DNA of 26,866 bases, from IMG/VR virus record IMGVR_UViG_3300031227_007822, positions 1 to 26,866 of that record; one strand, 5' to 3'. The stretch is from a virus. A program made the translations under genes and the position numbers. Of the stretch, positions 21,483-26,866 are shown one piece after another (within the stretch, counting starts at the first letter, position 1; the number at the start of each line of letters is the position of its first letter). A model generated the notes under the pieces. It saw nothing but the letters and a program-made list of their open reading frames with translations. It was not told the origin of the DNA and ran no database searches.

Positions 21483-23057
21483 ATGTTAGATTTAGATAAT
21501 ATATATTATGCAAAAAAAGATAAACCTGAAGAATTAGTTTTAGGCACTGATGATAAAGATAATACATCTAATGAATATTATGATGATGAAGGAGTTTTAG
21601 GGTCATTATTAAGAAATACGGTTGTAACTGCTGGCAAAGGTATAAAAAAAGCATTAGATATTCCTAAGAATATTAAAGATACATTAGACTATGGTAAGGA
21701 ATTAACAAAAAAGATTCCTGGAGTAGGTGCTCTTTCTGATTTTTTAGAAAAGGGTGAAGATAAAAGTACTCAAGAAAATATTGATAAATTTATAGATACT
21801 GCATCAGGTACTAGTCTTGAAAAAGTTACACGACCTTTAAGAGAAAAGGTTTTCCCTAAAGGATATGAAGAACCACAATCAGAACGTGAAGAATTCTGGC
21901 AAAATACTCTTAGTTCAGCTGTTGGAGATATTCCATATCATTATTCCGGTGCATCAGCAGCACAAAAAGGAGCTGGATTAGCTCAAAAAGTTTTTAAACC
22001 TTTATTTAAGGCTGCTGCAAGTTCATCTGCATTTAATGTAACTAAAGATGTAAGCGAAGACTTGGGAGCGCCTCCTCTTTTATCAAATTTATTTGGAATT
22101 GTTGCATCTGCAGGAGTTAACGGATTTAACAAATTGCTTAAAAAGGGTGCTTCTTTAAGTAATAAAAGTTTAAACATTTTTGAATCTGAAATGTATAATA
22201 AAGCAACAGCAGAAGCTCCTAAAAAGCTTAAATTAAACTTGCCTGAAAATTTCACTAAAGATTTAATTAAAACTAAAGATGATTTAATGTTTGAATATTC
22301 AGGTAAACCTGCAATAAAGAATGTTATTAAAGAACAATTTGATCAGGTTATTAAACGAGTTAGTAAACATAAAGAATTAATTCCAGTTAGTGAACTTTCT
22401 CCATATGAATTATTTAATAAAGAGAATCTTAAAAACTTAAATGTAAAAAAAATTGGAAATGAATCTTTTATACAACGACCAATGAAAAATGCTGTAAATA
22501 TAGAAGATTTACAGCTTTCAAGAAAAGTTTTTAATAAAACTATTAATACATATAAAGGTAATCCTGAATATGGTTCTTTAATAAATAAATATGAGAATGT
22601 TAATAAAGTTATTAGAGGTAAGTTAGATAATTATGCAATAACTAATCCTGAATATGGAAAATATTATAATTCTGCTAAAAATTTAACAGACGTTACAAAT
22701 ACTCAAAGTTATTTAAGTGAATTTTTAAGTAAGAGTAAGTTTATTAATAAATATATTGATAAAACTCCATTGGGATTTTTAAAAAAACTATCGGGAGTAG
22801 CTGAACCTGGTTTACTTGCAACTTTAGGTTATACAAAAGCTGGTATACCTGGAGCAATAGGCGGAGCTGAAATTGGTAAGGGTATAAATAAAGCACAAGT
22901 TATTTTTAGGCAAATATTAAAAAGTCCAATAGTACGGGCAAGAGCAGCAGATGTTTTTAAAGAAGCAGCTAAACAGAGTCCAAAAGGATTAACATCTGCA
23001 TTAACTAAATTTGATAAGACATATAAAGAAGTTGAGGATTCAACGCTTATTTTGTAA
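21483..23057 (+). CDS. Large ejection-type internal virion protein, 524 aa
   Basis: Start ATG at 21483 with AAGGG upstream. The N-terminus is acidic; then come Gly/Ala-containing helices (TLSSAVGDIPYHYSGASAAQ, ASSSAFNVTKDVSEDLGAPP) that could interact with membranes. A helical, Asn/Lys-rich middle (RKVFNKTINTYKGNPEYGSL, VNKVIRGKLDNYAITNPEYG) resembles the tail-end region of many podovirus internal proteins. A Gly-rich segment (AGIPGAIGGAEIGKGINKA) near residue 460 precedes the end. It is the last of the three ejection-type genes, comparable in place to P22 gp16. No lysozyme or transglycosylase motif is visible. Its 3' end overlaps the leftward RHH gene by 18 bases. Confidence 0.58.
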   Translation: MLDLDNIYYAKKDKPEELVLGTDDKDNTSNEYYDDEGVLGSLLRNTVVTAGKGIKKALDIPKNIKDTLDYGKELTKKIPGVGALSDFLEKGEDKSTQENIDKFIDTASGTSLEKVTRPLREKVFPKGYEEPQSEREEFWQNTLSSAVGDIPYHYSGASAAQKGAGLAQKVFKPLFKAAASSSAFNVTKDVSEDLGAPPLLSNLFGIVASAGVNGFNKLLKKGASLSNKSLNIFESEMYNKATAEAPKKLKLNLPENFTKDLIKTKDDLMFEYSGKPAIKNVIKEQFDQVIKRVSKHKELIPVSELSPYELFNKENLKNLNVKKIGNESFIQRPMKNAVNIEDLQLSRKVFNKTINTYKGNPEYGSLINKYENVNKVIRGKLDNYAITNPEYGKYYNSAKNLTDVTNTQSYLSEFLSKSKFINKYIDKTPLGFLKKLSGVAEPGLLATLGYTKAGIPGAIGGAEIGKGINKAQVIFRQILKSPIVRARAADVFKEAAKQSPKGLTSALTKFDKTYKEVEDSTLIL

Positions 23058-23186
23058 ACTTTGTTCCTTAATATATTCTTTTTCAACATATGAAATAAGT
23101 ACTTTAGTTATTAATCTGGACATACTTATGTGTTTAGTTGCAGCTATTGTTTTTAAACTTGTATGTATATCTATTGGTATTTCCAT
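23040..23186 (-). CDS. Ribbon-helix-helix (Arc/MetJ-type) repressor, 48 aa
   Basis: The ATG at 23186 is chosen because AGGGGA lies six bases upstream; a longer TTG-initiated frame to 23240 has no better site. The 48 residues show the ribbon-helix-helix pattern: a strand MEIPIDIH (the DNA-contacting ribbon), helix 1 TSLKTIAATKH, turn and helix 2 ISMSRLITKVLISYVEKEY, then a basic tail. Such proteins bind operators as dimers. It is coded opposite to all its neighbours, between ejection and fibre genes. A palindrome lies in the shared upstream region with the fibre gene, so it probably represses itself, the fibre gene, or both. P22 has its Arc and Mnt repressors at the equivalent place. Confidence 0.75.
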   Translation of the reverse strand: MEIPIDIHTSLKTIAATKHISMSRLITKVLISYVEKEYIKEQSLQNKR

Positions 23187-23273
23187 AAAAAATCCCCTCT
23201 TCTTTCCGAATAAACTTATGTAATCCATAACGCTCTCCAATTCTATATAAATATATAAATTTATAACAAATAG

Positions 23274-23296
23274 TTTGTTTAATATTAATAAACAAA
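23274..23296. promoter_or_regulatory. Palindromic operator candidate between RHH gene and tail fibre gene
   Basis: TTTGTTTA (23274-23281), seven bases, then TAAACAAA (23289-23296): perfect 8-bp arms. It lies in the divergent intergenic region of the RHH repressor and the tail fibre gene and overlaps the -35 of the predicted fibre promoter. An RHH operator is the natural reading, though a small terminator-like hairpin cannot be excluded. Confidence 0.55.
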
Positions 23297-23304
23297 TCTA
23301 TATT
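23275..23304 (+). promoter_or_regulatory. Predicted promoter for the tail fibre gene
   Basis: TTGTTT (23275-23280), an 18-base spacer and TATATT (23299-23304) make a weak sigma70-like promoter about 40 bases upstream of the fibre start. The -35 and spacer coincide with the palindrome at 23274-23296, so repressor binding there would block it. The surrounding region is so AT-rich that other -10 sites are possible. Confidence 0.35.
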
Positions 23305-23344
23305 AAATTAGTTGTAAATTATTATTTTGGAGTAAGGAGTCAAA

Positions 23345-25258
23345 ATGGCAAAAACTTATGCAAGTGGACTTAAGTATAAAAAATATTTCCCCAGACTTTT
23401 TGGAGATCTTCAACAAGCACCTATTGTTCAACCTAGGGCACCTAAAACAACGGACTTTGCTGTCCCTGGCAGAGATTGGATTGATACAGTAGGAAATGAT
23501 GCATATAAATTAATTAAAATTTCAGGCAATATTGCAACATGGGTATGTACGGCGGGTGGAGCAATTGCACCAACATCTATGACAGTTACTCCAGGTGATG
23601 TAACAATTACCACTGGAGATTTATTTGTAAGTACAGGAATAGCTACAATAAATTCAACTTTAACTGGTGGTAGTATTGTTTCAGGATCAACAATAGCATC
23701 TACTACTACAATTACAGCTGGAACTGGATTAACTGTTACTACTGGTAATTGTACTATAAGTGCTTTAACAACTGCTGGTATTCTTTCAAATACCGCTGCC
23801 GGAGTTATTCAGTCAAGTGCTGGAGCAGCTGGTTATGTTTTAATTGGAACATCTGCAACTACAATTCCTACTTGGGGAGCGTTGACCGATGGAACAAATA
23901 TTAATATTACAGAAGCATCTGGTGGGATTACAATAGCTTTAACTAATGATGTTGCTATTTCAGGTTCATTATCTATTGCTACCGATCTTGATCTTATAAA
24001 TTCTGATGCAGCTGCAACAGCATTTGATCTTGGTCTATATAAAAATCGTGCATCAGCAGCAATTGTATCTGGAGATGCATTAGGGTCATTTAGTTATTAT
24101 GGTCATGATGGGACCGCTTATCTACAAACTTCATATATTTCTTCAACTTCATCAGGAGCAATAGCCTTAAATCAAATTGCATCAGATCTTAAATTTTATA
24201 CACATAGAGCAACAACTGATGTCAGTCAGCTTCGTATGACTATTGATCCAGATGGCGGTGTTACAATAGCTGCAGCTGATGCAGGTGTAACATTGACTTT
24301 ATCAGGTGGTGGTATAGATGTTACTGGAAATGCTGATATTGAAGGTAATGTTAATTTAACAAATGTTGCAGTATCTACGGCAGCTTCAGAACTTGCAATG
24401 TATAAAAATCGTGCTGGAGCCACACTTGTAACTGGTGATGCATTAGGTTCTTTAACCTTTTATGGATTTGAAGGAACTGGCAACATCGCAACTTCATATA
24501 TTTCAAGTACCTCTTCAGGCACAATTGCATTGAATTCTATCGCATCAGATCTTAAATTTTATACTCACAGAGACTCGACTGATGTTAGCCAACTGAGACT
24601 TACAATTGATCCAGATGGTGGAATCACCATGGCAGAAGCTGACGCTGGTAATACTCTTGAAATTACTGGTGGTGTTAAAGCTGTTGGTGAAATTATGGCT
24701 GAATCAATTTCTGCAGATGCTACAGGAGCACGTATAAGTATTCAAAAGAGCAGAACTGGCGGAGCCATTACATCCGGAGACGATTTGGGGTCCCTACATT
24801 TCTGGGGCGATGATGGTACATCTTATATTTCTGGAGCGTACATAAAATCAGATACCTCAGGGACAATAGCGACTGACAGAATTCCTGCAAATCTAGAATT
24901 CTATACCAGTGCAGATGATACTGCAGCTGCCGTTCTTCGTATGACAATTGATTCTGATGGTGGAGTTAATATGGCCGCAGCTGATGCTGGAGTTACATTA
25001 ACTATTGCTGGTGGCGGTATTAGTTCAACAGGCGGAATTACTGAGGCTACAGAAGATATTACTGTATCAACTGCAACTAAAGGTATTGTATTACCAGGCG
25101 GTCTTAAGATCATTACTGGTGCAGGTTCACCTCATGGTACAATTACAGCTCCAATTGGATCATTGTATTTAAATACAACTGGATCAGGCGTTGCAGACAG
25201 ACTTTGGGTGAATACTGACAATGGCACTTCGTGGACAAATTTCACTTCAGCAGCTTAA
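23345..25258 (+). CDS. Long trimeric tail fibre with three tandem ~115-aa repeats, 637 aa
   Basis: Start ATG at 23345 with AAGGAG upstream. The N-terminus (DFAVPGRDWIDTVGNDAYKL, then IATWVCTAGG) is a common virion-attachment head of phage fibres. Residues 75-215 are Thr/Gly-rich beta shaft. Three tandem repeats follow at about 222-330, 344-450 and 456-562, each with a YKNRA-like start, GDALGS, SYISSTSSGTIA, SDLKFYTHR and MTIDPDGG elements. The C-terminus (GSPHGTITAPIGSLYLNTTG, then WVNTDNGTSWT) is the familiar end of phage fibre and structural proteins. It probably binds the host surface. Repeats 1 and 2 are nearly identical in stretches of DNA, and the region around 24720-25000 looks richer in G+C than neighbouring genes, suggesting recombination. 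Confidence 0.85.
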   Translation: MAKTYASGLKYKKYFPRLFGDLQQAPIVQPRAPKTTDFAVPGRDWIDTVGNDAYKLIKISGNIATWVCTAGGAIAPTSMTVTPGDVTITTGDLFVSTGIATINSTLTGGSIVSGSTIASTTTITAGTGLTVTTGNCTISALTTAGILSNTAAGVIQSSAGAAGYVLIGTSATTIPTWGALTDGTNINITEASGGITIALTNDVAISGSLSIATDLDLINSDAAATAFDLGLYKNRASAAIVSGDALGSFSYYGHDGTAYLQTSYISSTSSGAIALNQIASDLKFYTHRATTDVSQLRMTIDPDGGVTIAAADAGVTLTLSGGGIDVTGNADIEGNVNLTNVAVSTAASELAMYKNRAGATLVTGDALGSLTFYGFEGTGNIATSYISSTSSGTIALNSIASDLKFYTHRDSTDVSQLRLTIDPDGGITMAEADAGNTLEITGGVKAVGEIMAESISADATGARISIQKSRTGGAITSGDDLGSLHFWGDDGTSYISGAYIKSDTSGTIATDRIPANLEFYTSADDTAAAVLRMTIDSDGGVNMAAADAGVTLTIAGGGISSTGGITEATEDITVSTATKGIVLPGGLKIITGAGSPHGTITAPIGSLYLNTTGSGVADRLWVNTDNGTSWTNFTSAA

Positions 25259-25269
25259 TTTTATTAATT

Positions 25270-25297
25270 AGAGGGTCTTTATGGCCCTCTTTAATTT
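25270..25297 (+). terminator. Intrinsic terminator after the tail fibre gene
   Basis: AGAGGGTC (25270-25277), loop TTTAT and GGCCCTCT (25283-25290) form an 8-bp stem with one G-T wobble, followed by TTTAATTTT. Stem, short loop and U-rich tail are those of a rho-independent terminator. It ends the fibre transcript. Confidence 0.75.
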
Positions 25298-25364
25298 TCA
25301 CTATGCTTCACAGATAGGGTGTTGCTAATGGTTTTTTTAAAAAAATAGTTGTTTGTGATTACAT

Positions 25365-25380
25365 ACCATATAATTATGGT
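25365..25380. promoter_or_regulatory. TATAAT-containing palindrome upstream of the 25424 gene
   Basis: ACCATA-TAAT-TATGGT is a perfect palindrome in its 6-bp arms. It contains a consensus TATAAT (25369-25374), but no convincing -35 lies 16-18 bases upstream. It follows the fibre terminator and precedes the next gene by about 45 bases, so a promoter or operator here is plausible. The rest of the gap (25298-25364) holds only a T7/A7 tract and nothing else I can identify. Confidence 0.35.
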
Positions 25381-25423
25381 CAAGTAGTATGTTTTATTAT
25401 TTTTTTACCTAAGAGGATGACCT

Positions 25424-25717
25424 ATGGAAGAGAAAATAACTCCAGAAGTACAAGCAAATCAACCAGTAGATGTAAAGGCTGAAGAAGTTAAGGATGAATC
25501 TGGAAAAATTAATACTTTGTTGCAAGCTAATTTGCACTATACAACAGTTATTAATAATCAAATTTATACTTTTATAACTCCATATAATTTTGATATTGTT
25601 GCAGCTAAACAAGCGGCATATTCATTTTTAGGGCAACTTGATTTAATAAAAGATCACAATGAAAAGAAATTAAAAGAAAAAGAAGAAGATACGAAATCAG
25701 AAGAAAAAGTTGCTTAG
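25424..25717 (+). CDS. Hypothetical charged protein, 97 aa
   Basis: ATG at 25424 with AGAGGA upstream. The ends are strongly charged and probably disordered (EEKITPEVQANQPVDVKAEE at the start, KKLKEKEEDTKSEEKV at the end). The middle (LHYTTVINNQIYTFITPYNF, then AAKQAAYSFLGQLD) is a small ordered core of strand and helix. No family recognised. It stands between the tail fibre and two small virion-like proteins, so a virion or assembly-helper function is possible. Confidence 0.62.
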   Translation: MEEKITPEVQANQPVDVKAEEVKDESGKINTLLQANLHYTTVINNQIYTFITPYNFDIVAAKQAAYSFLGQLDLIKDHNEKKLKEKEEDTKSEEKVA

Positions 25718-25731
25718 ATAAAAGAATAATA

Positions 25732-25756
25732 AATGGGGGGTATTTTGCCCCCCATT
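25732..25756 (+). terminator. Perfect 9-bp GC-rich hairpin before the 25772 gene
   Basis: AATGGGGGG (25732-25740), a 7-base loop and CCCCCCATT (25748-25756) form a perfect stem. It is followed by AATAGGAGAAAA, that is, directly by the ribosome site of the next gene and no U-tract. It may be a partial terminator or an mRNA-protecting hairpin at the 5' end of the next cistron. Confidence 0.6.
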
Positions 25757-25771
25757 AATAGGAGAAAAAAA

Positions 25772-26098
25772 ATGGGAAAACAAGTTAAACCACTGCCATT
25801 ATATGAATTCGATGCTACAACATTAACTGTTAATTATCAGGAAATAAATGGAGTACCTTATGATTATCCTGTTAATTATTTGAAAATAATAAACAATTCC
25901 AAGCTTCCTGTATGGATTAGTTATGATGGCACAAATGATTGTGATTTTGTGAGAGTAGATAGTGATTCAATTTTAGATTTAATTAAAGAATCAAGATCAA
26001 ATCAATTAGCATTACCAAAATATCTAACAGTTTATATCAAATCTACTGCCGTTAGTGTCGGACAGATAGTTATGGTTGCATATACTATTGATTATTAA
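25772..26098 (+). CDS. Small beta-rich virion-like protein, 108 aa (paralogue of next gene)
   Basis: The ATG at 25772 is used because AGGAG lies just upstream; an ATG at 25733 in the same frame falls inside the hairpin and has no ribosome site. The product is a compact beta protein (YEFDATTLTVNYQEINGVPY, then DYPVNYLKIINNSKLPVWIS, a KYLTVYIKST strand and VGQIVMVAYTIDY). The YPVNYLKI.N segment and overall strand order match the next gene, suggesting duplication. Small proteins of this type are usually virion decoration or fibre accessory proteins; the function is inferred. Confidence 0.65.
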   Translation: MGKQVKPLPLYEFDATTLTVNYQEINGVPYDYPVNYLKIINNSKLPVWISYDGTNDCDFVRVDSDSILDLIKESRSNQLALPKYLTVYIKSTAVSVGQIVMVAYTIDY

Positions 26099-26122
26099 AA
26101 TTTTAGAGGAGAAGGAGCAAGG

Positions 26123-26476
26123 GTGTCGTTATCTAATAGTGGATGGTTTGAACCTTTAAGAAGTGTAGATTATACTGTAATTACCGATACATTTAAAGTT
26201 TTAGGTTCAAAATTTTCTTATCCAATTAATTATATGGATATTACAAATCTTACTGACAAAGTAATAGAAATCGGAATTGCAAATCCTGCATCAACAGCAA
26301 TTCAAATCAAAACTTTAGCATACAATGCCACATGGGTATTTGATATTTCAAGTAATAAGACAAATGGTAAAGAAGGATCATTGTCTAAAGGAACACAATT
26401 ATATCTAAGATATAGAGGTCTTGTTGCACCTACAACAGGTACCGTTGATGTAACAACCTTTTATACAATAGATTAG
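26123..26476 (+). CDS. Small beta-rich virion-like protein, 117 aa (paralogue of previous gene)
   Basis: GTG start at 26123 with AGGAG upstream. It shares the fold pattern of the preceding protein: DYTVITDTFKVLGSKFSYPI, then NYMDITNLTDKVIEIGIANP, a WVFDISSNK strand, KGTQLYLRYRG and a terminal TVDVTTFYTID strand. YPINYMDITN aligns with YPVNYLKIIN of its neighbour, and both end in a T.D or D.D strand. Tandem duplicated small virion proteins are the best reading. No membrane segment or catalytic motif. Confidence 0.65.
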   Translation: MSLSNSGWFEPLRSVDYTVITDTFKVLGSKFSYPINYMDITNLTDKVIEIGIANPASTAIQIKTLAYNATWVFDISSNKTNGKEGSLSKGTQLYLRYRGLVAPTTGTVDVTTFYTID

Positions 26477-26485
26477 GAGTATGTA

Positions 26486-26866
26486 ATGTCTCAAATAATA
26501 CAATTTAGATCATTAAATGCTCCGGTAGAAACATTAACTGGAAATGATGCTGTAGCTGTTTCTCCAATTTTAGCAAATATAAATTTTTTAGGTGATGGAG
26601 TTATTGTTACAGTAACTGGAGATATCGTAACTGGAACAATGTTAATAAATACTCCTGGTCTTGCTGATAAATATATTACTGATGCAGGTACGGCAGTTCC
26701 TCTTTTAGGCGAATTAAATGTAATTGGTGGAGCAAATATTAATACTGAGCTTCTTGCTCCAGCTACTAATACAATAGCTATTAATCTTGATGATGATGTA
26801 TCTATTCTTGGAAGTTTTGATTGTGTTGATGATATTACATCAAGTACTGGAAATTTAATTATAAGC
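26486..26866 (+). CDS. Tail fibre-like protein, N-terminal 127 aa (cut by window end)
   Basis: ATG at 26486 with AGGAG upstream; the frame stays open to the window edge. The translated part is beta-rich with a recurring pattern seen in phage fibres and fibre-tip proteins: a segment opening QIIQFRSLNAPVETLTGNDA, then YITDAGTAVPLLGELNVIGG followed by ANINTELLAPATNTIAINLD, and DITSSTGNLII at the end. The YITDAGTAVP.LGELNVIGG block matches a repeat widespread in phage fibre proteins. It is probably a second receptor-binding fibre downstream of the main one. Confidence 0.7.
   Translation, partial: MSQIIQFRSLNAPVETLTGNDAVAVSPILANINFLGDGVIVTVTGDIVTGTMLINTPGLADKYITDAGTAVPLLGELNVIGGANINTELLAPATNTIAINLDDDVSILGSFDCVDDITSSTGNLIIS

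Noticed and set aside
23187-23240. N-terminal extension of the RHH protein from a TTG at 23240
   Set aside because: The internal ATG at 23186 has AGGGGA at ideal spacing, and the RHH ribbon begins directly there. The extension adds no domain.
23312-23340. Second promoter from TTGTAA at 23312 before the fibre gene
   Set aside because: The -10 position at 17 bases falls on the ribosome site (AGGAGT), which is not promoter-like.
25331-25346. GTTTTTTTAAAAAAATAG palindrome as an operator or hairpin
   Set aside because: A T7/A7 tract is palindromic trivially and is expected in such AT-rich DNA; no gene-linked repeat of it was seen.

Overview
The window is a strongly AT-rich stretch of a tailed bacteriophage genome, almost certainly a short-tailed (podovirus-type) phage or prophage. 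It encodes a large terminase, a P22-type portal, a scaffold-like protein and a capsid protein resembling the N4 gp56 family. Connector and stabilisation proteins, ejection-type proteins and a long trimeric tail fibre follow, with no tape measure or tail sheath gene. Gene packing is tight, Shine-Dalgarno sites are strong (AAGGAG-like), and GTG/TTG starts occur. No integrase, rRNA, tRNA or CRISPR was seen. The host cannot be named from the sequence; an AT-rich bacterium using Shine-Dalgarno initiation is all that can be inferred.

Layout. (1) 1-1046 is a leftward set of small genes ending at the window edge in an SSB-like gene. (2) 1047-2270 is a control region: a Cro/XRE-type regulator, small hypothetical genes on both strands, divergent promoters carrying TGTAAT elements repeated every 10 bp, and a noncoding block (2029-2270) rich in hairpins. 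(3) 2271-4612 is a rightward early/middle set: a winged-helix protein (possible replication initiator), small unknown genes and a RusA-type Holliday-junction resolvase. (4) 4627-8460 holds the terminase small and large subunits followed directly by a phage GroES-GroEL pair. (5) 8544-14868 is the head module: portal, small unknowns, scaffold-like protein, major capsid protein and a head-decoration-like protein. (6) 14872-23057 holds the connector, a 40-residue membrane protein, tail stabilisation and fibre-like proteins, and three proteins resembling ejection proteins. (7) 23040-23344 is a leftward ribbon-helix-helix repressor gene with a palindrome in its divergent promoter region. (8) 23345-26866 holds the main tail fibre, small virion-like proteins and the start of a further fibre gene.

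How it fits together. The RusA resolvase probably trims branched replication intermediates before the terminase packages DNA through the portal. The chaperonin pair sits between packaging and head genes, so it is probably made with them and may fold capsid or tail proteins. The ejection-type proteins would deliver DNA through a short tail that recognises the host with the fibres.

The most unusual points are: the complete chaperonin pair with a shortened GroES loop and no GGM tail on GroEL; a 24-bp-periodic array of four small hairpins, one with a compensatory base change, in front of the capsid gene; 10-bp-phased TGTAAT operators shared by two divergent promoter regions; a leader with complementary hairpin loops; and a reverse-oriented RHH repressor between ejection and fibre genes, at the relative place where P22 carries its immI (arc/mnt) region.
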